A DNA stretch of 64,000 nt from Brachionus koreanus (taxonomy: Eukaryota > Rotifera > Eurotatoria > Ploima > Brachionidae): positions 545,139 to 609,138 of the forward strand of contig PJRA01000493.1 of the NCBI GenBank assembly GCA_016987375.1. The letters run 5' to 3'. Below are positions 1-11,950 of this stretch, piece by piece (position 1 is the first letter of the stretch; every line of letters starts with the position of its first letter). Under the pieces are notes generated by a model. It did no database searches, had not been told where the DNA came from, and saw nothing but the letters and a program-made list of their open reading frames with translations. Made by a program: the position numbers and the translations under genes.

Positions 1-690
1 TATACATTATTATTATTATTATTATTACAAAGCTATATAATTTAGATTTTTTTATTTGAAAAGTTCAATTGACTTAAGCATCAATTTTGAATTTTTTTAG
101 ATTTGAAAAATTTTTATTTTTGTTTTCAAATAAAAATTACTAAGATAACTGGAATTTAATGTTTAACAGACTGGGTATAATTATGAGCACTTTTAAAGTC
201 AAAGTATCTTTTTATTTCACTTGTTTCAATTTCAATTAAAAATCGGAAGTATTTATATGAGCTCAATGATGTTATTTTTAAATTTCTTAATTGTAAAAAA
301 AATTCATATTCAATCGAAAACATAAAAAAAGTAAATAGAAAAACGAAATTGAAAGTAAAAATTGGCTAGATATGGTGAAAGTGACTCCATAAAATTCTGC
401 TTTCAAATTATCAAGTCTGGCTACCAAAGCAAGAAAATTTTTCTAATAAAAGCGTTATTGAAGCCACTTAAAAAAAACATTTCGAATTAAGGTTTATTCA
501 ATATCCAGCTTTGAAAATATTCTTTTAAATTATTACAAAAAATTTTTCTCTTCTAACTTTGACTAGAAGATTTGACTAATTTTACTGTAATTTTAATGAT
601 TTAGAATTCATCAATTTTAATATTTCATAATAAAAATAATAATATAAAAATATTACAAAAATAAAATAGTTTTTTATTACATTATTGTTT
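1..690. other. AT-rich stretch with short TTA microsatellite
   Basis: No gene is visible. A short trinucleotide run of TTA units occupies about positions 7-27. The remainder is AT-rich sequence with A and T homopolymers. The right end, from about 600, is the AT-rich 3' flank of the minus-strand LINE relic. Confidence 0.6.
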
Positions 691-1355
691 GAATAGTAGT
701 AGTAGTGAGCAGCCTGCTCTCTGGTCGTCAATCCTCTTCTTGAAAGAATTGACACTCGGTGCGTCAATGACTGTATCGGGTAGCTTGTTCCATATTCGTG
801 CTACCCTATATCTTGCAGTCATCCGCATATAGCTTACATGGAAAGCTTATATGTTCAGGGAGATCGTTTATGAAGACCACGAAGATCATTAGACCTATGA
901 CTAAGCCTTGAGGGACCGAACTCATAACTGGTTCCCAGTCCGAGCAGTTCACGCCAAGGATAACTCTTTGCCTTCTGCCGGATAGAAACGCCCTGATCCA
1001 TCTGAGTACGGTTACTTCTATCCCGTAAGCCGAAATCTTGAGCAACAGACTTTCATGCGGAACCTTGTCAAAAGCTTTGGCAAAATCGCTATAGATAACA
1101 TCTACTGGGCACTTGTCCGCGAGTGTCCTTGTCGTCAAATCAGCTGATTCTAAGAGGTTCGTCATACAGGACTTTCTAGGAACGAAATCGTGCTGCTCCT
1201 TACATATCAGGTTGTTGGCTACTAAATGTCCAACCAAACTGTACCTAACCATGCTTTCCATGATCTTACATGGCACTGAGGTTAGCGAAACTGGTCTGTA
1301 ATTACGTAGATCTTTGCGACAACCTTTTAGTGAAGATTGGTGTCACGTTGGAATG
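690..1355 (-). pseudogene. Non-LTR retrotransposon reverse transcriptase relic, internally deleted
   Basis: This is a fragment of a LINE reverse transcriptase, the enzyme that copies LINE RNA into DNA at the target site. Reading leftwards, the sequence gives NYRPVSLTS, then FAKAFDKVPHESLL, then SVPQGLVIGLMIFVVFIND, then the catalytic YADD, all classic RT blocks. It is broken. Upstream of RKDLRNYRP the frame shifts at about 1325-1335, because VTPIFTK continues in another frame. Straight after LYADDCK the sequence jumps, in another frame, to TARYRVARIWNKLPD and an FKKRIDD segment, which is the usual extreme C-terminus of such ORFs. The thumb and connecting region are therefore deleted. The PQG motif has also lost the usual PQGSVLGP context. 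It is a dead copy of a CR1/Jockey-like element; the exact clade is uncertain. Confidence 0.85.
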
Positions 1356-1825
1356 ATTTGAAAGAATAGTAATAAGACTAGGGGAAGTTGAACTAATAAT
1401 CATGGCTGCTAATTAAGCAAATATTTTTATTCAGAAAATAATTTGATTATGTTCAGAGTTGTTCATGTCACAATATAATTTTTGATTTCTCTAAAATATG
1501 CAAACTATAGTAAGAAATATTTTTTAATTAAAAAAGAAAATAAACAACTTTAAATTATTTATTAAATTAAGATATTAAGTCAAAATTCATTCTTGATTTA
1601 TGTGGTCTGTTTATATAATCAGCATATGAAAATGTTCTTAATGAAACCTGCTGATGCTGGAATAGATAAATATTTTAATAATTTTTTTTATTCAAATTTA
1701 ATAAATTTCTTTAAATAAATTAAAAATAATTATTAATTTATTTAAAGAAATTTATCAAAAAGTCAAAGTCATGACTTTTAAAATTAAATAATTTTTAGTT
1801 TAAAAGCAATTTTTATATTGAATAA

Positions 1826-2072
1826 AGCCGTTAGTTTTTAATTGAAGACTGTGATGACTTGGACATGTGCTTAGAATGAAAGAAGCAATGATATCAAAAA
1901 GAGTCCTTCAATGGATACCTCAAGGGTGAGGCAAGATAGGATGACCAGTATTAACATGAAGGTTAAAAGTCATGAAAGAGTTTTTCGAAATTGGAATGAT
2001 AAGGGTGAAGAGTATAAGGGTGAAGAGATCAACTTGAGTCACTTTATGCTTCACAAGGGGCGAATAAGAATT
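1826..2072 (+). pseudogene. 3' tail of an RTE-like LINE (copy 1, degraded)
   Basis: A decayed copy of the LINE C-terminal module seen best at 23061-23462. Recognisable pieces are the gatgacttggacatgtgct stretch (WLGHV region), a gaatgaaagaa stretch (LRMKE) and a tail ending tttatgcttcacaagg (TLCST region). Stop codons and small indels prevent any open frame. It shares its left flank (gttagtttttaattgaaga) with the copy at 11690, so both belong to one subfamily. Confidence 0.7.
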
Positions 2073-3097
2073 AAAAAAAATTAGCTTAATTATATACTTT
2101 TGAAAAATCTTTATTTTTAGTAGTAGATAAAATTTAATTTTTAAGAAATTTATCAAAAGATTAATCTGATCTGATTTAAAGATTATCTGAGATGAGTTTA
2201 ATTCCTGTTAATAAAAGTTGATACTGTATTCAGAAACCTTCTTTTTTTGCAATAAAATTAAAATAAGTTGTCTATGAAAAAAATAAATTTTTATTTTACT
2301 GAAAACGTGAACATTCTTTATTTTATTTTAAGAAAATATGTTCACCAGACTGATTTTTTCTCAAAATTTTTAAATGAGAAAACAACGAATCTAAATAAGT
2401 ATACTCAGCGTTTTATTAAAGTAATAAATATTTTATTTAGCGATATGTGGTATTTTCATTTTTTTTAAAAATAAAATAATCCTTTGAAAAATTGACTTAA
2501 AGTTGTTAAATTATAATTTAACTTAATTAAAAATGAATTAAAAATTGTTCACCAAAATAAAAATTTTTCATACACAAGGGGCAAAAGTCCCATAATATTT
2601 GCTTTAGAAAACAATTTGAGGCTATAAATAAAATTTTTTCTATTCGAGTGGCCAAAAAAATTCAATAAAGATTTTATTTAAAATATATGCAGTTAAAAAT
2701 TAAATTAAATGAGTTTAGTCAAGTTGTAAATAACAAAAAAAAAGAAAACAATATTTAAAAAAAAATGAACTTATCAATTATTTGATTGAAAATTTTCTTA
2801 TAATAAAAAAATTAAATCATAAAAATTGCATCAGCTTGACCAACTGAGTCGGATCTAGAACAAAAAATCCTAAAATATTCGCTTAATTTAATTATATAAA
2901 TAAATTTTCAAATTTTGCTTTGCTTTATTTTTTTTTTTTTGTATAAAAATAAAAACAATTTACAGTAAAACAAACAAAAAAAAATTAGAATAAATCTTAA
3001 AAATTAAATCCAAACATGAATGAAAGATAAACAAAGCTTAAATATCCTTGTTTAAATTTCACCACTTAGTTAAAATAAAAAAAAAATTATCACACAT
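2073..3097. other. Gene-free AT-rich spacer
   Basis: Only AT-rich DNA with long A and T runs. The short open frame at 2268-2468 has no recognisable motif and is taken as chance. The right end is the 3' untranslated flank of the minus-strand amphiphysin gene. Confidence 0.5.
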
Positions 3098-4576
3098 TTA
3101 AATCCTCTTGGTAAAATTTTCGGGAAACAAACCACGCTTATTACTCAACTCATGTATACCAATCAGCCATCCTTCATCCAAATCCTCTTTCTCACTCTCT
3201 GTGCCATCAACCACAGCAATTATGTCTTCTTTATCAAAAGCTAACTCGTCTATTTCTTTTGGATCGTATGGATAAGTTGCTTTTACTTTGTACAAAAATT
3301 TTCCACCTTGATTTCTTCTCTCATCTTGACTACTTTCACTGATCCTGTCAACCAAGTAACTATAAATCAATGAAGTACTTTGTTCAACAGGTCTAACACT
3401 AACACCACCACCGCCATCACCACTACCACCACCAACAGGTTCTGAATTTAAGTTTGGCGCAAATTCAGTGATAGAATTAGTATTGTGTTGATTGTCGGTC
3501 TCATTTTCATCAGTTGAATAGTCATTATTGTTATCAGTTGATTCACTATCTATCGGAGGCAAGTCGCGCTCAATTTCGACCGAGTTCACTTCGGTCGTTT
3601 GGCCAACTCTCATCTGACTGCTCTCTATGGACAATTTTTCGCATATGTCGTCCAATTTTGACTTTGCCTCAACACAATCGGAATGAAATATGGTTTCAGT
3701 GTGAAAAAATGTTTGAAACATAGACGAATAAAATTTAAGTCTATTCTCGTAGAGAACAGGAAGTGCCAAGCAAAGTGTCTGATTTAGGTCTTCATATACG
3801 TGTTGTTTGTCCTCGAGTTCTATTTTAAGCTTGGTTAGCTTGGTAAGCTGATCGGTGGTCGCGTGATTATTTGACGCGGTCGACGATGACGAGGACGATG
3901 AGCCTGCCGACGTGTTATTGATGGTAGAGTGCGCATTTTGGCCAAGTTTTTTGCTAGTTTTATGCTCGGCGTTTTGTAGCGTGTGCCTTGCGTTATCGTA
4001 GTCGAGCAGTCGATTGTATCTTTTTTCGATTTTTTTCTTGTGTTCGGGAAACTCGTTCAAATACGAAACGAGTGGTAGCTGAACATCTTTGTGCAATTTG
4101 GCCAAATAGTCCGACCATTTTATCTCCAATAGCTCGATTTGCTCGGCAAAGAGATCCGAGGCGGGCCAGTCGGCCTCGTAGGTCTCGCGCAATGTGTCGT
4201 AGAACGCCTTGCTCGACTTTTGTGTCTCGCGCAAACAATTCAAGTACTTGTTCAGCTCTTTGTTCAGCTTATTGACTTGTGCGTGCTGCGACTCGAAATT
4301 CTGCACGTAAACATCGAAGTTTTCGTCACTTGTTCGATCTGTTTTGCCCATGCCTTGCAAAATTTTTTCTTTTGTGCGGCCAAAATTTTTCATTAGTTTT
4401 GACTTTACAGACGGCATCATGCTATGATTAAAGCTGCTTGTTCTATTTGTCTTTTGATCAGATAGGCTCATCATCAGTCGATGATGTTTGTCCAATTTTT
4501 CTGTTTGGCCACGATTAGCGTTGCTGAGCGATTTGCGAATTTTGCTCAATTTCCTAGAACAAAAATTAATAGACAT
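3098..4576 (-). CDS. Amphiphysin/BIN1-type N-BAR and SH3 protein
   Basis: Predicted 492-residue membrane-curvature protein of the amphiphysin/BIN1 family, which bends membranes for endocytosis or T-tubule-like invagination and recruits dynamin through its SH3 domain. The N-BAR domain runs from about residue 58 (VKSKLMKNFGRTKEKILQ, then NFDVYVQNF) to about residue 320, with family signatures DNARHTLQNA and LPVLYENRLKFYSSMFQTFF. It is interrupted by a poly-Ser linker at about residues 225-235. A low-complexity acidic/Asn and Gly-rich linker follows. The C-terminal SH3 domain spans about residues 425-492, with ALYDY-equivalent ATYPYDP, a DEGWLIG block and the terminal GLFPENF. The first 7 residues may be intronic, because the start lies just before a good acceptor (ttttgttctag). 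If so, an upstream first exon is missing here. No clathrin/AP2 motif is obvious. Family assignment is secure. Confidence 0.93.
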   Translation of the reverse strand: MSINFCSRKLSKIRKSLSNANRGQTEKLDKHHRLMMSLSDQKTNRTSSFNHSMMPSVKSKLMKNFGRTKEKILQGMGKTDRTSDENFDVYVQNFESQHAQVNKLNKELNKYLNCLRETQKSSKAFYDTLRETYEADWPASDLFAEQIELLEIKWSDYLAKLHKDVQLPLVSYLNEFPEHKKKIEKRYNRLLDYDNARHTLQNAEHKTSKKLGQNAHSTINNTSAGSSSSSSSTASNNHATTDQLTKLTKLKIELEDKQHVYEDLNQTLCLALPVLYENRLKFYSSMFQTFFHTETIFHSDCVEAKSKLDDICEKLSIESSQMRVGQTTEVNSVEIERDLPPIDSESTDNNNDYSTDENETDNQHNTNSITEFAPNLNSEPVGGGSGDGGGGVSVRPVEQSTSLIYSYLVDRISESSQDERRNQGGKFLYKVKATYPYDPKEIDELAFDKEDIIAVVDGTESEKEDLDEGWLIGIHELSNKRGLFPENFTKRI

Positions 4577-7500
4577 TATTTAGATCAATTTAAATAAACA
4601 TTGATAAAACAAAAATATACAAAGATAGATAGATTTTTGAAAGGTTCTTTGGAAAATTTGTTAAGTGACCAGGTTTTTGTACAAAATTTCTATCTACTAG
4701 ATCGTGAATTTAAATGACAAATATTCACCCTCAAGGTCTTTACATAGTTTTTAGAATTTAAAATATTTTTGTGTCTATTTTAAGAATAGATAATTGCTAG
4801 TTCATGGCATGCTTGAATGAGAAGCAGTGACAATCTCTGGCAAATGGTCGTTGTACTGAAATAGAAAACTCTCTCAAAATCAATAAAGCACGAAGCTAGA
4901 AATTATCATAAAACACTGTTTGGCTAAACTCTATGGATCCATTTGTTTATTTATGATTTTTTTTCATAAATCGATATTATAATTTTGCCGTAAAGATACA
5001 AATAAAACTAGTTTATATTGAATTTTTTACTTGAATTTTTTAGCATAGCCCCAAATCAAGCTAGCATAATTTGAAATTTTTGAGCTAATGAATTTTCTTG
5101 TTTATAATTCAAGTGAACTTGCCTAGGATTCATCTAGATTATTTCCATTGTCTAATTAGCAAAGCTTTGCTAATTACCTTATTTCTAAGGAGACATACTT
5201 TTTTTTTCATTTTTTCTTTAGTTTGCTTGAGATCTAAATAAATCAATTCAACAAATGATTATTAAAATAGTTTGCTAAGCTTCCTAAATTGGAACTATTT
5301 AGAAAAAAGAGAAAAAACTTTAAGCTTATTATCAAATATCGTTTTGAAATTTGATATTTAAATCGAATTAAGTACAATTAAAAATTCTGAATTTTAAATT
5401 ATGATTTTAGGTTTTTTTATTTGCCAAAATTTTTACTATTTTTCCAAATCATATTGAGTTGAAAGAGACATAACATTTTTCTTAATTTATGCATTTTGAT
5501 CATATCTAATTGTTGGGTTATCGAACTAAAAATTCAAGAAAAAATAAACAACTTTCAAAAATTAAGCTTTAAAAAAATAAAAAGTTTATTTGTTTTTAAA
5601 ATAAATATGGAATTTTTTAGAATTCATCTGTTTAGTATCAATATTCTAAATTTTATTTTTGATGTATACTTGTTTTTTGTCAAAGACATTTGTTCTCATG
5701 ATAACATTACATTATTTATACTTTACTTAAAGATTTGAATAATTTCAGACTTTGTCAGAAAGTGAAAATTAGAGATTGGTGTGAACTTTAATTCGTGTTA
5801 ACTTCAAAGACCATATTGCTTATTTTACAAGCATGGATTCAAAAAATTAAACAAGAAATAAATATTTTCATTCTTCGAACAAATCCAAGAATTGCATCAA
5901 GCTAAAGCTTGTTCAGAATAAAAATATAAAAAATATATAAAAATAAAAATTGAAATTAAAAAAAAAGAGAGTTAAAAACTGCTTGCTGATAAAAAAAGAC
6001 AAAAAATTTTCTAAAAAGAAAAGGTCTAATTAAAATTTTTATTCAAGATCCAAAATTTGCAAATAGATCCATTAACTAACTTTATCTCATGAGCTAAACG
6101 TTTTTTTTAAACTTATTCCAATTAAGTTGTACATTAGATACACTGCAAAAATTTGTTGAATAAGTTATAATAAGTTAACAAGTGATTAAGGTATTTTTTT
6201 ACATGTGATCAACTCAATATGTTAAATTTTATGTTCAAAGATGAAAAATTAAAATAACACAACTAAAAATAAATGTGGAACATTTTAAAATAAATTGATT
6301 TAAAAAAAAAAATCAAATTCTGTTTAAATATTGAACTGAATATTGAGTATTTTAAAAATTTGATAACTTGAATTGTCCACAAAGACATGGGAAAAATTTT
6401 TTCCCCTTTTTTGAGCTCAACATTTTGTTTGGAAATCTTCCTAGTTTCAGAATAAACAAAAAAAAACAAGATTTGTGCCCTATACCTCGATCTGGTTACA
6501 AATATTGCAAAAAAAAAACTGAATTTTTACTCTTTTAAGGACTGGAAAAAGTTCAATTGTTTTTTTAAATATCTTTACATAAAATTATGTAGATTAGACT
6601 TAGAGCCTTCAGAAGAAAAACATATTATGTAAACTTAAACATAAGACATTGAGTCCTAGTGCATCCATCATTCTTTTGAATTATGACCTTGACTTGGTAA
6701 ATTGGTAAAAAAAATCTTTGACCACCATCTTTGAAATAATACCTAGGTTTACCGATTAGTATTTTAAATTTAAAAGTAGAAAAATTATGATAGAGCCGTA
6801 GTCTTGACCAGCACGAGACTTAAATTTTTTTTTGCGTCATACAAAATTTATCTTCTCTACTAATTGTTTGATTTTAAAAAATGAATTTTATTTTTTTAAT
6901 TTTAAAATTTAAAATCCAAATATTTTTATTATGCAATAGTTGAATAATTTAATAGAAAAAATAGAACAATAATTAAGAAAAGTCAAGTAGAAAATTGAAT
7001 TTAATTGTTGAAATCACTTTTGCGAGTAAAGTTTTTTTGTTCTAAATGAGATCTTTGAAAAAGATGATAAGAAAATTTTTATCATAATTAAATTTATTGA
7101 TTTCTTGGATGCTTGTTAGACCAGCCGATTTAAAGGAATCAATTAAAAATAGATAAAAAAAAACAAGAAAAAATAAAAGCTATTTTTAACACACTAAAGC
7201 TAAAAGAAAATTGTTGAGCTTTTAAAACCTAGAAATAATCAAGTTTTAATCTACGTTTAGTTTTTACTTTTGAACACAAATAGATAACATGAGTTTTACT
7301 TTGTTCAAGTATTAGCTTTCTAGCAAAAACTTATTGCCTCTTTATCCAAGATATGCATACTTTTGCTTATCTATCTAAAAATTTTGTAACCCTTAAGACT
7401 TTTCAACGCTTTAAAATCTAACTTAAATTTTGAATAATGATTAAAATTAGGCGTTACGTAAAATTTCATACCAGATTCTGTGTATGAGTAATATTTTTAT

Positions 7501-8256
7501 CCGCTACTTAGCTTCAGCTAAGCATTAGCAACCAAAATTTTGAGAACACTAAATTCAGGTTCGAACATTCGAATTATTCCTAATTCAAATGCCTTAAATA
7601 CCTATAACAATGCCAAAAACAATAATCTCTAATTTTTAACATTTAGCTCGATTAGTAGCTAGCTTTTTTTCTTTTCCAGTTTTAACTCGCCTTTGTTTTG
7701 TAAAACAACAAAGCATTTTAAATTCAAAATTAACTTTATTTTAAATGTAAACTTTAATTAATCCGCTAAATTGTGACAATTTTTCACTGAACAAAATAAA
7801 TCTTTACCTAATTTGAAATTGAATATTCTTTTAAATTAGCCTCTCTTAGCTTTTAAGAATTATGAAATATAAATTAAAAATTAGCAATGTGATGAATTTA
7901 GCTAGCCTACTGAGAAATTGAGAAATTTTAGTGCACAAATTTTAATACATACCTTTGTTGCCCAAAATTTTAAGCTGGCTAAAAACGAACAAATATTTCT
8001 TTTAAATAAACGTAAATGATTAAATTTGATCTAAAATTTTTGAAAAAAAAAATTATATAATATAATTAAAAAACAAAGAATTATTACAGAATTTATATGA
8101 TCAGTATATTTTTTTATTTAAATGTGCATTCATGTATTTAAGAAAAATTAATAAAAAATTTTAAATTAGAAGAAAATAATCATAAAAAATATTCAAGTTT
8201 GAAAATTAACTAAATAAGAAAAGTTGAATCACTGTTTATTTAGAAAAAATTTCTAA
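4577..8256. other. Gene-free AT-rich intergenic region
   Basis: A 3.7-kb stretch between the divergent amphiphysin and ZFAND2 genes. I find no protein with recognisable motifs. The open frames at 5496-5738 and 6263-6469 are lysine, isoleucine and phenylalanine-rich chance frames. Both genes' promoters must lie here, but no motif can be assigned with confidence. Confidence 0.5.
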
Positions 8257-9942
8257 ATGGAGTTGCCACATTTAGGCGAGCATTGTCAAGAGCCCACCTG
8301 CAAAATACTCGGTATTTCGTAGCTATTACCTGTAAAGAAGCCTTATTCAAATTTTGTTTAAGATTTTCTGCCATTTAGATGTGATTCATGCAAAAAAATT
8401 TACTGGTATAGTTACAGTAAGACGATTTTCTCGCTGACTAATTGTTAATGTTTAAAAGTAAGGATCATTTCCATTATACAAAACACAACTGTGATCAAAA
8501 TGGCATAAAGAACAAAGATTTTCAAATTCCTCTGTGTCCATTGTGCAATCAGCCTGTGCCTTACAAACGAAATGAGCTGCCTGATGTGACCATGTCGGCT
8601 CACATTGATCGTGATTGCAAGTCTGACCCTGCCGAAGTAAAATGAAAAAAATATATACATGATATTTTGAGAAAAATATTCAATTATTTTTGAAGGAAAG
8701 AAGAAAAATATTTACAAATAGATGCTCATTAAAAGGATGCAAACAAAAAGAAGTATATTAGTTTTTAATCTAGTGAGATGATAAAAATTTTGATTTTAAA
8801 TAAGCTTATTCCATTTAATTGTAGCAAATGCAGAAAAAATTATTGCTTACGACACAGACATGAGTCTGATCATAGTTGTGATAATCAAACAGCTGAAGTT
8901 CATAGTCGTCCGTCAACTTCTCGTCAAAATGACTTGAATTCTAAAAGACTAATGTTTTTTCAAAAGCAAGAAAAAAAATCTCAACCAGCTCAAAAAAAAG
9001 TTGTTCAGCCTGCCTCTATGGTAAACCGAATTTTTTTCTTTCTATAAAAGACATTAAAAAGACAAGATTCTCATTTAAGACAGATAATGAAGCATTGGAA
9101 TATGCCATACAACTTTCATTAAAAGAATCACAAAACAAGTATGATTTATTTGAGCTTTTTTTCATTAAAAAAAAAACGATTAAATTTGTTAAAAAATATA
9201 CCTGATTCATTTTTTTTCTATAAACCGATTACTTGCATTTCTATAATTTATGAGTTTAAATAAACCATGAAAAATGGCTTTTGGAAAAGAATTATTTGAA
9301 TAAAAATAAAAAAATAAAATTAGAAATTTTTGTTTAAGCAATAAGCAAATTTTTTCAATAGGATTCTATTTAGTAAAAATATCAAGAATTGTAAGAAACT
9401 CTTTAAAGCCTGAAGAAACTTTATTAATGATCTAAAGATTAAATTACCCAGTGATTAAGCAAACAATAGAATTTTGGTGAAACTGATAATTTTAAGTTAA
9501 AAATGCAAAGTCAAACTGAATAACAAGACAGTTCTTAATCCAAAATTAAGCTCATAAGATATTTATTTTCGAGTTTAGGTCAAGACCATAAAATCTTAAG
9601 ATGACCTTGAATATTGAAAAATTAAATTTTAAACACTTTTTAAGTTTCTATTTGCTTAACACCAAAACCAGCTGTCAAAAGTATTATTTTTCAATTTAGT
9701 TGAAAGCAAATAAGTTAAAGATAAAGAAATCAATCACTGTTTAACAGTCTAGATCAAATGTTAATTTAATAACCTTTAAAAAATATCAAATAATTTATTT
9801 AATGAATTTTAGAAATGCGAACAAAAATGAAGAATTGACTGAAGACGAGCAGCTAGCATTGGCTTTGGCGGAAAGCGAGCGAGAATATAAAAATCGACAG
9901 AGCAATTCTGATTCACAGAAGGAGTCTTGTTTGCTGAATTAG
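8257..9942 (+). CDS. AN1-type zinc finger protein ZFAND2/AIRAPL
   Basis: A seven-exon gene (8257-8311, 8363-8405, 8459-8636, 8696-8752, 8805-9020, 9062-9138, 9813-9942) encoding 251 residues, about the length of vertebrate ZFAND2B. Family members couple proteasomes and p97 to stress-induced or ER-associated protein turnover. It opens with MELPHLGEHCQEPTCK, an AN1 zinc finger. The block PLCNQPVPYKRNELPDV and the HIDRDC motif follow, then a second AN1 finger (CSLKGC ... CSKCRKNYCLRHRHESDHSC). Two ubiquitin-interacting motifs are visible, DNEALEYAIQLSLKES and EDEQLALALAESE. The protein ends in CLLN, which fits a CaaX-type prenylation box; mammalian AIRAPL is prenylated at the ER. Exon phases join without a break. 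Two UIMs plus the Cys tetrapeptide point to the ZFAND2B rather than the ZFAND2A type. Confidence 0.93.
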
Positions 9943-10619
9943 TAAAAAAACAAAAAATAATATAGTTTTTTTTTTCTTTAAGTTGCGTAATTAAATTTTC
10001 ATGCTCAAATTTTTCTAAATTTATTTTTATTGAAAATTTTTCATTAATTAATCATCATTCAAATTTTTTTCTAAATAAAAATTTCACAATAAAAAATTAA
10101 AATTATTAATTTAAAATAAAAAAATTTTGCATTTATGAATTTATGAGGCAGGTTTTTTTTGTCAGCTAATTTATGAATAAATTTGAATAAGTTTTGTTTT
10201 TTTTTTAATTTTTTAATTTAAAAAATTCATCAAATGCCTCAAGAACTTTCACTCATTTAACAGATCAATTATTTTTGATTTACAATCAATTGAATGGATT
10301 AAATTGAAGTTTGAAATTTTTAAAATTGGTATAAGACAATAAATTAAGCAACATATAAATAAGTATGAATGGTCAGTACTATTTTTGATTAATTAGAAAA
10401 TTAAATGGTATGTATTTAATTAAAAGAGCATTTGCTAAAAAACTCTTAAAATTAAAAATGGCAATCTTTAAAAGGACAGACAAAATCAACTTTATTTTAC
10501 TGACAAACAATACATTATGTGACTAAAAAACTGACAAATAAATCAATTTAGTAACAAATTAAATATTTTCATAATGAAAAATTAAACTATTAACATAAAG
10601 CTAAAAATTTAAAAGAATT
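9943..10619. other. AT-rich spacer
   Basis: Downstream flank of the ZFAND2-type gene. It is AT-rich with long homopolymers, and no gene or clear repeat is recognised. Confidence 0.5.
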
Positions 10620-11080
10620 TTTGACCAAAACCCTTTTAAAGCAGGAGATCCACAAAAATCAGTCATCAGCTCACTTCTTTTTGCAGATGATTTGATTCCT
10701 TTTATTTTTATTCAAATTGAAAATCTTGAAAAAGTGATTGAAAAGCACAAAAAAGAAGTTGAAAAATGACTTTTGATTTGAAGAAAAAGCAATAGCTAAA
10801 ATCAATCTTGATCTTAAAACTAATGATAAAAATTTAGATATAAAGCAAAAGGTCTAATTCTTAGGCATCAAATTAGACTCTTAACTTACACCTGTTCCTA
10901 TGTTGTAAGATAAAAAAAGCGCTGTAATTATAAGTAATTTGAATATGAAATCCAGAGAATCACGAGCGGCTTTAGCCCTCTCTTCAGCATTCCTTTTAGG
11001 AAAACTAAGAGAATTAATAATAAAAAAAATATCGTATTCAATTGAAAAATTGCTCACTAAAAATTCGTCTTTTTTTCCTG
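10620..11080 (+). pseudogene. Second LINE reverse transcriptase relic (FADD type)
   Basis: A heavily decayed RT fragment. On the plus strand it gives GDPQKSVISSLLFADDL, matching the QGDPLSP...FADDL catalytic block. About 60 codons later comes FLGIKLDS, the usual hydrophobic block downstream of the catalytic residues, then RESRAALALSSAFL. Several in-frame stops and one or more frameshifts are present. It belongs to a different LINE family from the YADD relic at 690-1355. Confidence 0.65.
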
Positions 11081-11419
11081 AATTAAAAGATATTTAAAAA
11101 TGTGTTGCCTCTAGCTATTTCAATGCACTGTTTTGTATTTTCTATATATTTTATTTAAACTTATTTATCCTTTCTAAATTTTATTTTTATTTATTCAAAA
11201 AAAAACAAAAGAAAGTTTTTGTTTTTTTAGTAAAATTTTGTTTAAATTACATTTTAATATTATTAGTAAATTTTATAATGAATAATTTTGGTTTTGCAAA
11301 ATTAGCAATTTTATTTTTATTTGGTATTTTTAGTTAAAAAATAATAAAAAATATTCTCAACTTTTTCATAAAATCTAAAATGAAACATTAAGCTTATAGA
11401 ATTTAGTCTATAGTTTGAT

Positions 11420-11665
11420 TTTAATGCAGATCCAAGGCTTATGAATGTCTTTGTACCATGCAGTCTAGATTAAGAAAGCTTTAACATGTGCATAAGTTCT
11501 GTTTAGACTTTTCCTGTCAGATTCACACAACTGACGGTCTATTCTTAGTTTCCCTTTGTGGTCCCATCGCTGTACTGATAGTGCTTCCTAGCTTCTAAAC
11601 ATGTAAATTCGCTTACATGCTCGACTTGTGAATCATGGATGATGATCGGGGTATCCAATTTGGTT
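11420..11665 (-). pseudogene. RTE-like LINE fragment, opposite orientation
   Basis: The minus strand reads IIIHDSQVEHVSEFTCLEA, resembling the VxxFxYLGS block that lies between the RT catalytic site and the C-terminal tail in RTE-like LINEs. A stop follows a little later. It directly abuts a plus-strand LINE tail at 11690, so two pieces of LINE lie head to head. The assignment rests on a short motif only. Confidence 0.45.
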
Positions 11666-11689
11666 TTTAACAATCATTTAGACAACGAT

Positions 11690-11950
11690 TAAAGCTATTA
11701 GTTTTTAATTAAAGATTGCGATGGCTTGGAGATGTACTTAGAATGAAAGAAAAAAAGGATTCCAAAAAATTCCTTTAATTAACACCCCAAGGGCAACATA
11801 AGGTAGGAAGACCAGCAGTAACATGGAGATCTACAATCACGAAAGAATCATCCAAATGGAAATGACATGGAAAGAACAAGGGTAAATGCAAAAGATTGAT
11901 TTGACTGGAAATCAAAAGTAATGACTCTATGCTCCACAACGAGTGAAAAA
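11690..11950 (+). pseudogene. 3' tail of an RTE-like LINE (copy 2, degraded)
   Basis: A second copy of the LINE C-terminal module. Clear pieces are attgcgatggcttgg (RLRWLG), a cttagaatgaaag stretch (LRMK), ggaagaccagcagtaacatg (GRPAVTW) and the terminal atgctccacaacgagtga. Stops and frameshifts are numerous. It is closest to the copy at 1826-2072, sharing the left-hand junction sequence, and more distant from the longer copy at 22905-23462. Confidence 0.75.

Noticed and set aside
1..30. TTA repeat at the window edge as a telomere-like array
   Set aside because: A short trinucleotide microsatellite only; no telomeric hexamer or longer array.
3988..4275. Overlapping open frames on both strands inside the amphiphysin gene
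   Set aside because: They are alternative-frame shadows of the GC-richer BAR-domain coding sequence, which has clear homology.
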